DNA of 64,000 nucleotides from Acinetobacter sp. ANC 4648. GTDB lineage: Bacteria; Pseudomonadota; Gammaproteobacteria; Pseudomonadales; Moraxellaceae. Positions 37,534 to 46,449 of this stretch are shown here, in pieces (within the stretch, counting starts at the first letter, position 1; each line of letters opens with the position of its first letter). Position numbers and translations under genes: made by a program. The notes under the pieces were generated by a model. That model was given only the letters and a program-made list of their open reading frames with translations. It searched no databases and was not told the origin of the DNA. The stretch covers positions 496,001 through 560,000 of the forward strand of contig NZ_NEGI01000002.1 of NCBI RefSeq assembly GCF_002135345.1, given 5' to 3'.

Positions 37534-38988
37534 TTAGTGACCAGAACCATTAATTGCCTTGGTCATATCTTCAACCACTTTTTTTGCATCACCAAAAATC
37601 ATCATGGTCTTATCATTATAGAACAAGTCATTATCTAGACCAGCATAACCTGTTGCCATAGAACGCTTAATTACCATAATGGTTCGTGCTTTATGCGCTT
37701 CCAAAATTGGCATGCCATAAATTGGTGAAGTTGGATCATCTTTTGCCGCAGGATTAACCACGTCATTTGCACCAATCACCAGTACCACATCTGTTGCAGG
37801 GAAGTCTGTATTGATTTCATCCATTTCTAGGATATCATCATACGCTACATCTGCTTCTGCCAGTAATACGTTCATGTGACCCGGCATACGACCAGCCACT
37901 GGGTGAATCGCAAAACGAACTGTAACACCTTGTTCTTTCAAAATATTAGCTAGTTCTTTTACTGCATTTTGTGCACGACCTTGAGCCATACCATAACCCG
38001 GTACAATGACCACGCTATCGGCATTTGACATCAAGAAACCAGCATCATCGGCAGACCCTGAACGATGATTACGTTGAACTTTATCACCAGTTTGCGCTGT
38101 TGCAGCAACTGCGCCACCCATTGCCCCACCAAATAATACATTGATGATCGAACGATTCATGGCTTTACACATGATATAAGACAGAATCGCACCAGAAGAA
38201 CCCACCAATGAACCTGCAACAATCAACATGTTATTTTCAAGGGTAAAACCAATACCTGCCGCAGCCCAACCCGAGAATGAGTTCAATAACGAAACCACTA
38301 CCGGCATATCACCGCCACCGACTGGCGCAATCCAAACCCAACCTAAGAGCAATGCCAATGCTGTCATTGCCCAAAATGCTTGCATATTACCCGTGGTAAA
38401 GAAGTAAATACCACATGCCAACATCGCAACAAATACTAAAGCTTGAACAGGCTTAACCCATGTACCAGAAATGGTTTTTGCCCATTTTTTCGCAGCCAAT
38501 TTACCATAAGCAAATACTGAGGCTGTAAAAGTAATCGCACCAACAAAACAGCCGACAAACAATTCAAATAAATGAACCTTGCTCATATGTGTATGTTGAA
38601 CGCCAGCTGCCGTTAAAGCCGCTTCATTCTGAGTAAACAATGCAGTTAATTGGTTATTATGTAGAATTGCTGCAATTGCAATCAATACCGCAGCCAAACC
38701 AACCAATGAGTGCATCAAAGCCACAGTTTCTGGCATTTGTGTCATTGGTACTGTGCGTGCACGAGCAACACCCACAATTGCACCCAACACCATCGCGCCA
38801 CCAATCATCCAAATTACAGGATGATTGGCAATAAAAAATGTAGTTATAACCGCAATAGCCATTGCGATCATACCGTAACGATTACCCTGAATTGCCGTCT
38901 TAGGACCTGACAAACCACGAAGCGTCAAAATAAAGAGGATCGCGCCAACGAGGTACAACCAATTTGCATTTGCTTGAATAAATTCCAT
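37534..38988 (-). CDS. pntB: NAD(P) transhydrogenase subunit beta PntB
   Basis: A 484-residue subunit with about nine membrane segments followed by the NADP(H)-binding domain III. Domain III shows VVIVPGYGMAQGRAQNAV, HPVAGRMPGHMNVLLAEA, and VLVIGANDVVNPAAKDDP. The complex uses the proton gradient to reduce NADP+ with NADH, supplying NADPH. Length and motifs are standard. Third gene of the pntA1-pntA2-pntB operon, 12 bases after pntA2. Confidence 0.96.
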   Translation of the reverse strand: MEFIQANANWLYLVGAILFILTLRGLSGPKTAIQGNRYGMIAMAIAVITTFFIANHPVIWMIGGAMVLGAIVGVARARTVPMTQMPETVALMHSLVGLAAVLIAIAAILHNNQLTALFTQNEAALTAAGVQHTHMSKVHLFELFVGCFVGAITFTASVFAYGKLAAKKWAKTISGTWVKPVQALVFVAMLACGIYFFTTGNMQAFWAMTALALLLGWVWIAPVGGGDMPVVVSLLNSFSGWAAAGIGFTLENNMLIVAGSLVGSSGAILSYIMCKAMNRSIINVLFGGAMGGAVAATAQTGDKVQRNHRSGSADDAGFLMSNADSVVIVPGYGMAQGRAQNAVKELANILKEQGVTVRFAIHPVAGRMPGHMNVLLAEADVAYDDILEMDEINTDFPATDVVLVIGANDVVNPAAKDDPTSPIYGMPILEAHKARTIMVIKRSMATGYAGLDNDLFYNDKTMMIFGDAKKVVEDMTKAINGSGH

Positions 38989-39000
38989 ATCAATGCCCTC

Positions 39001-39315
39001 TTATTTCTTTTGCTTAGGCTTGAACATTTCTAGCATGCGTGCAGTTACTGCAAAGCCACCAAAAATATTAATACTTGCCAAAAATACCGCAACCGCACCA
39101 AGTACGCTTACAACGTTAACACTTTGAAATGCGACATTGGCATCGACACCCAAAACAGGCATACCCACAGTTTGTAACATCGCACCAACCACAACAATTG
39201 ATGAAAGTGCATTGGTTACAGCCATAAGTGGCGTATGTAATGCAGGTGTTACCCCCCAAACCACGTAGTAACCCACAAAGATGGCAAGGACGAAAATTGT
39301 AATCGTTTCAACCAT
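39001..39315 (-). CDS. pntA2: NAD(P) transhydrogenase subunit alpha part 2
   Basis: A 104-residue membrane protein with three predicted helices, corresponding to the C-terminal membrane part of E. coli PntA. It includes [20 protein letters not shown], the start of a conserved helix, and [19 protein letters not shown]. In E. coli this is fused to domain I; here, as in Rhodospirillum, it is a separate gene. It lies 11 bases after pntA1. Confidence 0.95.
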   Translation of the reverse strand: MVETITIFVLAIFVGYYVVWGVTPALHTPLMAVTNALSSIVVVGAMLQTVGMPVLGVDANVAFQSVNVVSVLGAVAVFLASINIFGGFAVTARMLEMFKPKQKK

Positions 39316-39326
39316 GAAATTTCTCC

Positions 39327-40454
39327 TTAACCACGCTTTAACAGCACTTGGCCGCCATGAGTTACCAGTAGAGCTTTTTGGATTTCATCTTCCTGATTGA
39401 CTGCAAAATTTTTCTCTGCATCAAACAAAGTTTCTACGAAATTAAAAACGTTACGTGCATACAGTGCTGAAGCTTCCGTCGACACTGTAGAAGGAATGTT
39501 GGGAATACCTAAAATTGTCACCCCATTACTCGTGACAACATTTTCACCACATTTAGAACCTTCAACATTACCCCCCGTTTCAACTGCCATATCAAGGATG
39601 ATTGAACCCGGTTTCATTTTGCTCACAGTTTCAGTTTTAATTAAACGTGGTGCATCACGACCAGGTAATAGTGCAGTGGTAATAACAATATCTGCATTCG
39701 CAACTGCTTTATCGACAATAGCGGCTTGATCTTGAATGTATTGCTCACCTGGCATCCATCCATAACCATTTTTTGCAGCATCAGCAGCTTTTTGCTTTTC
39801 TTCATCAGACATTGGTACGTCTAACCACTTACCACCTAGAGATTCAACTTGATCTCGTGCAGTCGGACGTAAATCTGTTGCTTCAACCACAGCACCCAAA
39901 CGTTTTGCAGTCGCAATCGCTTGTAAGCCCGCAACACCAACACCCATAATCACAACACGCGCAGGCTTAACAGTCCCTGCAGCAGTCATCAACATAGGGA
40001 ACATCCGTTGATATTCCGCAGCAGCCAACAGTACAGATTTATAACCTGCCAAGTTGGCTTGTGAAGATAAAACATCCATATTTTGTGCACGAGAAAGCGT
40101 ACGAGGCAAAAGCTCTAATGCAAATGCAGACACTTGTTGTGAGGCAAATTGGTCAAGTAGTGTATTTCGGTAGGGGTCAAACATTGCGATTAATGCTGTA
40201 TTCGCCGCAAGTTTTTGAATCTCATCACCTTGTGGTGAACGAACCTTCAAAATCATCTGGCTGCCTGTATAGGCATCTTCCGTAATTTTTGCACCGACCT
40301 GTTCATAGGCACTGTCAATGTAAGCAGCTTTTACACCTGCTCCACGTTCAATGACTACGCTATGACCTGCGTTAATCAACTTCTTTACTGTCTCTGGCGT
40401 AGCAGCTACACGATTTTCACCGACGACAGTTTCGGTTGGGATTCCGATCTGCAT
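39327..40454 (-). CDS. pntA1: NAD(P) transhydrogenase subunit alpha part 1
   Basis: About 375 residues, the soluble NAD(H)-binding domain I of transhydrogenase. The N-terminus [19 protein letters not shown], the LVRPQ-like segment [12 protein letters not shown], the Rossmann motif [20 protein letters not shown] and the mobile loop ending [16 protein letters not shown] match the family and alanine dehydrogenase. The ATG is taken at 40454 (two codons downstream of another ATG at 40460). First gene of the pnt operon. Confidence 0.95.
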   Translation of the reverse strand: MQIGIPTETVVGENRVAATPETVKKLINAGHSVVIERGAGVKAAYIDSAYEQVGAKITEDAYTGSQMILKVRSPQGDEIQKLAANTALIAMFDPYRNTLLDQFASQQVSAFALELLPRTLSRAQNMDVLSSQANLAGYKSVLLAAAEYQRMFPMLMTAAGTVKPARVVIMGVGVAGLQAIATAKRLGAVVEATDLRPTARDQVESLGGKWLDVPMSDEEKQKAADAAKNGYGWMPGEQYIQDQAAIVDKAVANADIVITTALLPGRDAPRLIKTETVSKMKPGSIILDMAVETGGNVEGSKCGENVVTSNGVTILGIPNIPSTVSTEASALYARNVFNFVETLFDAEKNFAVNQEDEIQKALLVTHGGQVLLKRG

Positions 40455-40460
40455 GAGCAT

Positions 40461-41348
40461 TCCTCAAGCTAATTTTTCTTCAAGTCAACATCGCGAATAA
40501 CGATGCTTCCCTCTAGGATGCGTTGTTCTGAATTTTTGGATTCTAATTGAACTAATTTAAATTACTACCCAATATTTATTTAATAAATGCCTATATTTTG
40601 AACTGACGGTTCATAAATATAATTACACGACATACCATATATATATTTAAGTGATATTTAAATCTACATTCTGAGTTCCAATTCCACTTGCATACAACAT
40701 TTTATTTGTAGAACGTCTTTCATAATTTGATCCTCAAAATTTTCTTCTCCCTAGTCTGATTGACCTAATCAACAAAATTCTTCATTTTTTTAGATTTTCC
40801 AAATGACTTTATTTGTATAGGGAATCTAACTTTTATTGCTTATTTTTTAATTAAATTAGCATTTCTGACAATTTATAACAGATAATTGAGATGATTAATT
40901 GGCTGATAATTCACTATTCTTGGTCAGCATAGTGAGTCATTTTTTTAATAGAAAATCAATTTAATTAACAATTCAATATACTTGGCTTGACCTGAGTAAT
41001 TTTATGAACAAGAAGTATAAAAAGATCAAGATAATATTTTAAAAAATTTATTCGCCATTTTGCCAAATGATGATGTTCGATTGGAATCACTCTCTAAATC
41101 ACTGATTTGCACCAAATTGATGCAATTTCAATCATAAATTTGTTTTATATATCATCTTATTTTTATTTATCACTACTAATATCTGAGCCGAAAATGAGAA
41201 ATTTGCCATTTTTACAGCTGATTAACATTCCGTTTTTTGATAGAACTGATTCTTTTTTTGCATTTCACCTCTAAAACGAAAATCTTTATACTTCATCCTT
41301 CACATGTTTTATGCCTCTAGATAAAACAAATTCGATAAAGTGAGTGGT
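40461..41348. other. 0.88-kb AT-rich intergenic region between pntA1 and the EamA gene
   Basis: The longest stretch without a recognisable gene in the window. It carries the divergent promoters of pnt and the EamA transporter. I found no ORF with a good ribosome site, no tRNA-like structure and no long repeat. One perfect dyad at 40599-40613 is listed separately. A decayed gene or a small RNA is possible but unsupported. Confidence 0.6.
40599..40613. promoter_or_regulatory. TetR-type palindrome upstream of the pnt operon
   Basis: TGAAC and GTTCA flank five bases (TGAACTGACGGTTCA), with A/T on both sides (TTTGAAC, GTTCATAAA), a form typical of TetR/FadR-type operators. It lies about 140 bases before the pntA1 start codon. 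No TetR gene is in the window. Confidence 0.45.
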
Positions 41349-42275
41349 ATGAAGTTTAAATTATCAAGCACGCAATTAGGTTCTATCTTTGCGTTATGTG
41401 CTGCCTTCCTCTTTAGCACCAAAGCTATCTTTATTAAACAGACCTATGCACTCTCCCCTTTGGTCGATAGTACAGTCTTAATGGCACTAAGAATGACCAG
41501 TGCCCTACCTTTCTTCCTTTTAATCTGCTGGTTGAATCGTCATCGTAATCAAAATATTTCTATCCAAGATTGGATGCTGCTCGTTTTAGCTGGATTAATC
41601 GGCTATTACTTTTCCAGTTGGCTCGACTTTACTGGCTTGATGTACATCAGTGCCTCCTTGGAACGTATTATTTTATTTTTATATCCAACGTTAACGGTTA
41701 TTGCATCAAGTGCTATTTATAAACAACGACTTAGTTTCAAAAGCATCTTTGCGATTGCATTAAGCTACGGTGGAACAGTCATTGTCATGCTACAAGAACA
41801 AAGTACGGTTCCCCATGAAGGAAACTTCTGGTTAGGCGTTAGCTTGATCTTTGCGAGTGCCATTAGTTTTGCAAGTTATTTATTACTTACGCCACGACTG
41901 ATTCAAAAATTTGGTTCTTGGAACTTTACTGGTTTAGCTTTAAGTATTGCGTGTTTAGGTACTTTGACTCATTTTATCATGGTCACCCCAAATCCTGTTC
42001 GCTTACTCAATCAATTACCAGCTGAAGTAATTTGGTATGGGGTTGCATTAGGTTTATTGGTTACCGTCCTTCCAACCATTCTGATTGCGCAAAGTATTTC
42101 ACGTTTAGGCGCAGCACAATCGGCCATGATTGGATCGATTGGCCCTATTCTGACGATTATTTTAGCTGTGGCTTTTTTAGGCGAACACATGAATGCAATA
42201 CAATGGTTTGGTTGCTTACTGAATATCATTGGTGTCATGATGATTACCTTATCTAAGAAGAAACTTGCACATTAG
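41349..42275 (+). CDS. EamA/DMT family transporter
   Basis: The ATG at 41349 gives 308 residues (GTG three codons earlier is possible). Ten membrane segments in two EamA repeats, each of five helices, for example FALCAAFLFSTKAIFIKQ in the first and PILTIILAVAFLGEHM in the second, the latter with the conserved Gly-Glu. These drug/metabolite superfamily proteins usually export amino acids or small metabolites. The substrate is unknown. It precedes ldcA by 12 bases, so the two are probably co-transcribed. Confidence 0.85.
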   Translation: MKFKLSSTQLGSIFALCAAFLFSTKAIFIKQTYALSPLVDSTVLMALRMTSALPFFLLICWLNRHRNQNISIQDWMLLVLAGLIGYYFSSWLDFTGLMYISASLERIILFLYPTLTVIASSAIYKQRLSFKSIFAIALSYGGTVIVMLQEQSTVPHEGNFWLGVSLIFASAISFASYLLLTPRLIQKFGSWNFTGLALSIACLGTLTHFIMVTPNPVRLLNQLPAEVIWYGVALGLLVTVLPTILIAQSISRLGAAQSAMIGSIGPILTIILAVAFLGEHMNAIQWFGCLLNIIGVMMITLSKKKLAH

Positions 42276-42287
42276 TCAGGATTAAAT

Positions 42288-43178
42288 ATGCATTTCAGAG
42301 TTGTTTCCCCCAGTGCTTGCGTCGATATTGAAAAAATACAATTGGCACAGAATCTACTTGAAAACCTAGGACACCAAGTCAGTTTATCTGAACATGTTTT
42401 TGCGCAATATCGTTATTTAGCTGGCACTGTAGAGCAACGTATTCTAGATTTAAAAAATGCTTGTTTAGACCCTACTGTAGATGCCATTTGGTGTGGTCGT
42501 GGTGGTACAGGTGCCGCTGAATTAGTACCGTATTTAAGTGATTGGATTTTAAAAAAACCTATTATTGGTTATTCTGACAGTACTGTTTTACTGAATTATA
42601 TTGCAATGCAAGGAGGCCAAGCCTTACACGGCCCTGTATTTCAGGAAATTGCAGTCAAAAATTTAAATAACGAACCACTTTCTTATGATGCATTAAAGGT
42701 CATTCGCTTACTTTCGACAGCGCAAACAACTACTGAATCAAATAAAAACAGCCATTATGCTTTATCTGCATTAAATACCTTCGCTCAACAAGATTCAAAA
42801 CTTAACAAGCTACAGCTTTTAGGCGGAAATTTAACTGTTCTATGCAGCTTACAAGGCACAGCAAATGCTCTTAAAGTGAAGCAACCCAGCATTTTATTAT
42901 TGGAAGATGTCGGTGAACCCTACTATCGTCTAGAACGCTCATTAGTCCAACTTTTACAAAGCATTGATACAACTCAGCTTAAAGCGGTAGTGCTTGGAGA
43001 TTTCTATCAATGCCCACAAAAAAATGTACCGCACAGTATTACCGAAATTTTCAGTGAGCATTTTAATCCATTAGCCATACCACTTTATCAATGTAATTGG
43101 TTTGGTCATGGGACTCATAATCGTCCTTTTTGGATTGGTCAGTCGGGATCAATACAAGATTCACAACTCATCCTCTAA
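42288..43178 (+). CDS. ldcA: LD-carboxypeptidase LdcA (peptidase S66)
   Basis: A 296-residue cytoplasmic serine peptidase of wall recycling that removes the terminal D-Ala from murein tetrapeptide. The oxyanion region WCGRGGTGAAELVPYL and the nucleophile in KPIIGYSDSTVLLNYI are clear. The Glu follows in the LLGGNLTVLCSLQGT region, and the catalytic His is in WFGHGTHNRPFWIG. Its 3' end overlaps soxR on the other strand by 18 bases. Confidence 0.93.
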   Translation: MHFRVVSPSACVDIEKIQLAQNLLENLGHQVSLSEHVFAQYRYLAGTVEQRILDLKNACLDPTVDAIWCGRGGTGAAELVPYLSDWILKKPIIGYSDSTVLLNYIAMQGGQALHGPVFQEIAVKNLNNEPLSYDALKVIRLLSTAQTTTESNKNSHYALSALNTFAQQDSKLNKLQLLGGNLTVLCSLQGTANALKVKQPSILLLEDVGEPYYRLERSLVQLLQSIDTTQLKAVVLGDFYQCPQKNVPHSITEIFSEHFNPLAIPLYQCNWFGHGTHNRPFWIGQSGSIQDSQLIL

Positions 43179-43682
43179 AATTTCAGCAGATGAAACATTC
43201 TGGTTTAATAAAGTACTGAGTACATCTTGAAAATGAGCCCCTGCTGACTCCTGTGCAAATTGATCTTCTGGATTACGTAGGGGGCACTGTTTCAATGACA
43301 AACATCCACAGCCTATACATTTATCTAATTGCTGCCTAATTTGCAATAAACTCACAATATTTTGATCTAGCTGTGCTTGCCAAGTTTGTGACATCTTCTT
43401 CCAATCCTGTTTACTCGCAACCTCATGTTTCGGTAACACAGAAAATGCATCCTTGACCTGTTGTAAACTTATTCCCACTTGTTGAGCAACTTTAATAATC
43501 GCGACTCGCCTCAGCATAGCTCGTTGATAGCGACGCTGATTTCCTGCAGTTCGAGTACTCCAAATGAGTTCTTTGGCTTCATAAAACCTTAAAGCAGGCA
43601 CACTGACATCACTTCGTTCAGCCAACTCACCAATGCTGAGCCATTGATTTAACTGTTTTTGATCATCTATTTTTTCTATCAA
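43161..43682 (-). CDS. soxR: Redox-sensitive MerR-family activator SoxR, TTG start
   Basis: A 173-residue MerR protein. The winged helix is LSIGELAERSDVSVPALRFYEAKELI with RRYQRAMLRRVAII, then a dimer helix and the SoxR [2Fe-2S] site CIGCGCLSLKQC (Cys-x2-Cys-x-Cys-x5-Cys), intact. Oxidation of the cluster by redox-cycling compounds switches on target promoters. The only available start is TTG, with GAGG about 11 bases upstream. Divergent from the Rid and MFS genes across a near-consensus sox box. Tail about 20 residues longer than E. coli SoxR. Confidence 0.95.
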   Translation of the reverse strand: MIEKIDDQKQLNQWLSIGELAERSDVSVPALRFYEAKELIWSTRTAGNQRRYQRAMLRRVAIIKVAQQVGISLQQVKDAFSVLPKHEVASKQDWKKMSQTWQAQLDQNIVSLLQIRQQLDKCIGCGCLSLKQCPLRNPEDQFAQESAGAHFQDVLSTLLNQNVSSAEILEDEL

Positions 43683-43689
43683 TTTAAGC

Positions 43690-43720
43690 TTGACCTCAAG
43701 TTAACTTTAGCTTTGATACT
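43690..43720 (+). promoter_or_regulatory. SoxR-dependent promoter with sox box
   Basis: The -35 TTGACC (43690-43695) and -10 GATACT (43715-43720) are exactly 19 bases apart, the long spacer required by MerR-family activators. The spacer holds CCTCAAGTTAACTTTAG, which differs from the E. coli soxS sox box (CCTCAAGTTAACTTGAGG) only at its right end. It faces the Rid and MFS genes and begins eight bases upstream of the soxR start codon, so it also allows autoregulation. Confidence 0.92.
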
Positions 43721-43741
43721 AACAAAATTATCAAACTAGAT

Positions 43742-44182
43742 ATGGAAAAACTTATGAATTCAAAAATTGGTTTTCCAATGCGATCCTTTCAACTCGTTAA
43801 CCCAAAGACACTTTATAATCCACGACCTTTTGCGTATAGTCACATCGCTGAAGTTAAACACTTTCTACGTGTACTTCACATTTCAGGACAAGGTGGTGAA
43901 AACCAACGAGGACAACTATCTCTAGATTTCTCTGAACAGACACAACAAGCTTTTTTAAATTTAAAAAATGCTTTGGAAGCGGTCGATGCCGCTCTTTTAG
44001 ATATTGCTGTGTTAAGAGTTCTAGTGGTTGATCACAGCTCTAAAAAGCATCAGTTTTTAATTCAGGAAATGCAACAGCTTTGGAAAGATCAAGATTTCCC
44101 TGCTTGTACACTTATTCCTGTTCCGTGTCTTGCGATACAAGGTATGCTCATTGAAATTGAAGCTACTGCTTATTGTATGTAA
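43742..44182 (+). CDS. Rid (YjgF/YER057c/UK114) family protein with Cys at the Arg positions
   Basis: A 146-residue protein (ATG at 43742 or 43754). The Rid fold is read from NPRPFAYSHIAEV, LHISGQGGENQRGQLSLDF, QTQQAFLNLKNALEAV and the closing LIEIEATA. In E. coli RidA the last region is FPARSCVEVARLPKD; here it is FPACTLIPVPCLAIQG, so the catalytic Arg105 and the Arg of PARS both appear as Cys. Classical imine deaminase activity is therefore doubtful. Control by the sox box promoter suggests a role under redox stress. Followed by an MFS gene 20 bases later. Confidence 0.78.
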   Translation: MEKLMNSKIGFPMRSFQLVNPKTLYNPRPFAYSHIAEVKHFLRVLHISGQGGENQRGQLSLDFSEQTQQAFLNLKNALEAVDAALLDIAVLRVLVVDHSSKKHQFLIQEMQQLWKDQDFPACTLIPVPCLAIQGMLIEIEATAYCM

Positions 44183-44202
44183 CAAACAAGCTAGGAAGTC
44201 TT

Positions 44203-45393
44203 ATGAATCCCCCACTCGATATTAGCCAAAATAAACCCTTATTATGGCTCATGGCCATTGCCTGCGGTTTATGTGCTGGTGCCAACTATTACTGCCAACC
44301 CCTAGTACATTCCATTCAACAATACTTTAATGTGCCAGAGTCACAAGTGGCTTTGACTGTTACTTTTGCTCAGGTGTCTTATGCTCTAGGACTGTTACTT
44401 ATTGTTCCTATGGGTGACATTGTAAATAAAACCAAGTTCATTCCAGTGCTGATGTTCTTTGCTGCAATCGGTTTATTACTCTGTGCCTTTGCAGTAAATT
44501 TGCCTATGTTATGGGCTGGAACCATTATTGCAGGGCTTTTTTCTGTAGCAGCACAAGTTTTGATTCCCTTAGCAACCATGGCAGTAAAACCTGAAAAAAC
44601 TGGAGAAGTGGTTGGCTTCCTGATGAGTGGTCTTCTTGTGGGGCTATTACTATCCACTAGCTTAGCAGGACTGCTATCCAACTTATTCAATTGGAAGCTA
44701 ATCTATGCGGTTAGTGCAGTATTAATGCTCATTATCGCTTTTTTACTCAAATTAAAATTACCGCATGTCCCTATCATGAAAATGAGTTATGCCAAAATTT
44801 TCCAATCGATGGGTCATTTACTCAAGCAAGAGCCTCGCTTACTGTATCGAGCATTGGTCGGTGGTTTTGCCTTTGCAGCCATGAGTATTCTATTTTCTAC
44901 CATCGCAGTATTACTCACCTCTGAACCCTTTAACCTACCCGATGTACTGGTAGGGGTAGCGACTCTGATTGGTGTCTTTGGTGCATTATCGACCACTAAA
45001 ATTGGTAAAATTGCAGATCGTGGACACACTAAAGCACTGACTTGGATTGGGATCATGATTCTTGCAATCAGCTGGGGCTTCCTTTATTTCGGTGGACAGT
45101 CACTAGTCAGTTATGTGATTGGTTATGGCATTATCAACTTCGGTTTAGCCACGGTACATAGTAGTAATCAAAATATTATTTTCAGACTACGTCCTGATGC
45201 TAAGTCTCGAATTAATTCAATTTATATGACCATCTATTTCATCGGTGGTGCATGTGGTTCGGCACTCGGTATATATGCATGGCACCATGGTGGATGGGTC
45301 ATGACTTGTATCGCGGGACTTTGCCTAGTCATCGGCTCTGCTTTCTTCGCTTTGCTCGATATGCTTTATCATTCAAAAACACAAACAGCATAA
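44203..45393 (+). CDS. MFS transporter, probable exporter under SoxR control
   Basis: The ATG at 44203, after an AGGAAG ribosome site, gives 396 residues; ten earlier codons overlap the Rid gene. Twelve membrane segments, with MFS loop motif A-like PMGDIVNKTKFI between TM2 and TM3 and IGKIADRGHTKAL at the mid-repeat loop. It resembles the YnfM/arabinose-efflux-like group. Substrate unknown. Placement behind the sox box suggests export of redox-active or electrophilic compounds. Confidence 0.85.
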   Translation: MNPPLDISQNKPLLWLMAIACGLCAGANYYCQPLVHSIQQYFNVPESQVALTVTFAQVSYALGLLLIVPMGDIVNKTKFIPVLMFFAAIGLLLCAFAVNLPMLWAGTIIAGLFSVAAQVLIPLATMAVKPEKTGEVVGFLMSGLLVGLLLSTSLAGLLSNLFNWKLIYAVSAVLMLIIAFLLKLKLPHVPIMKMSYAKIFQSMGHLLKQEPRLLYRALVGGFAFAAMSILFSTIAVLLTSEPFNLPDVLVGVATLIGVFGALSTTKIGKIADRGHTKALTWIGIMILAISWGFLYFGGQSLVSYVIGYGIINFGLATVHSSNQNIIFRLRPDAKSRINSIYMTIYFIGGACGSALGIYAWHHGGWVMTCIAGLCLVIGSAFFALLDMLYHSKTQTA

Positions 45394-45600
45394 ACAAAAG
45401 ATCACGGCTAAATATAAAAATTATCGTTAAACAGCACAAGATAGGTAATATAAACATTGCCTATCTTGTGAATGATCAAGAGATCCATTCAGCCCATAAA
45501 TTTGATTTATTCTTAACCCTGATAGTTTAGCTAAATATTGCATCCATTAAATGATATATCAGTAAAAGTTAAATTCTCCTTTAAAGATAGAGTCTAGAAA

Positions 45601-46245
45601 CTAAGACATCTGCACAACGGGATAAAAAGGTTTTTCTAAATCTAGAGTTTGAGCATTCTCTAATAACAGACGAATAAAAATAGGAATGAACGCAGACAAA
45701 ATATTACAACTGTCTTGTAATTGCTGGCGATTCACAGAACTTTTATATGTAACTCCACCAGATAAAATTTGCTGTTTTAACGTATATAAGCGACTAAAAA
45801 GCATACATAAAATATCGACTGAATCCTTTTTTTGCAGCGCTTGATAAACTTTTTGTTTTTCTTGCTCGAACTCTTTTTTCCAAGAAAATTGACTAATTTT
45901 ATTATTTTGGTAGTCCCAAAATTCTTGGAAAGCATAAGGATGATTTAAAAGTACTCGAATTGGTAAACTCATTTTTTCCCAAAGAAGATAATCAATTCTA
46001 TGCTCAGCATCTGCCTGAAAAATCGCTTCTAAAAATGTCCTAAAGGTTGGTTTATCTTGCGTAACAACCAACTCTTGTGCATAGATTGCATTAAATGAAA
46101 TCCAAAGACAGATAAATTTCATATCTAAATCATCATCCAATTGCACAGCTCTTTTAAACCAACTGAGACCACGATGAATTCTTAAATTAAATTGATCTGT
46201 ATTTTCACACTTTTTACTTTTAAATATTTCTTCTAAAACAAACAT
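45601..46245 (-). CDS. HEPN-like (Apea-type) protein with altered active motif
   Basis: A 214-residue, mostly helical cytosolic protein. The stretch RLYTLKQQILSGG at 152-164, followed by TYKSSVNRQQLQD and a hydrophobic helix, matches my memory of HEPN/Apea-like proteins that read RLYxLRNQLxHGG and then SSVNR. In this copy the Arg, Asn and His of the RNase motif are Lys, Gln and Ser, so RNase activity is unlikely. It is a solitary gene with no toxin-antitoxin partner visible. Function unknown. Confidence 0.6.
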   Translation of the reverse strand: MFVLEEIFKSKKCENTDQFNLRIHRGLSWFKRAVQLDDDLDMKFICLWISFNAIYAQELVVTQDKPTFRTFLEAIFQADAEHRIDYLLWEKMSLPIRVLLNHPYAFQEFWDYQNNKISQFSWKKEFEQEKQKVYQALQKKDSVDILCMLFSRLYTLKQQILSGGVTYKSSVNRQQLQDSCNILSAFIPIFIRLLLENAQTLDLEKPFYPVVQMS

Positions 46246-46449
46246 TATGCCCCCAAATTATTTTTATTGATTATTTAACATACGTAAATATCATTTATTT
46301 CACAATACTTCAATTGGCTAGATTATTCTTATTTTTGTAATAACAATCATATTGTTAAGCTGTATTAATAATATGATTATTAGGCTTTACTGTTGCTTTT
46401 TCAATAAAGCACGTATAATTCTGCGCTCTTAATACTCTAGGTCTAGTCT

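Noticed and set aside
43690..43720. Sox box as a generic palindrome by chance
   Set aside because: Exact 19-bp spacing between recognisable -35 and -10 elements, closeness to the soxR gene and near-identity to the enteric box make chance improbable.
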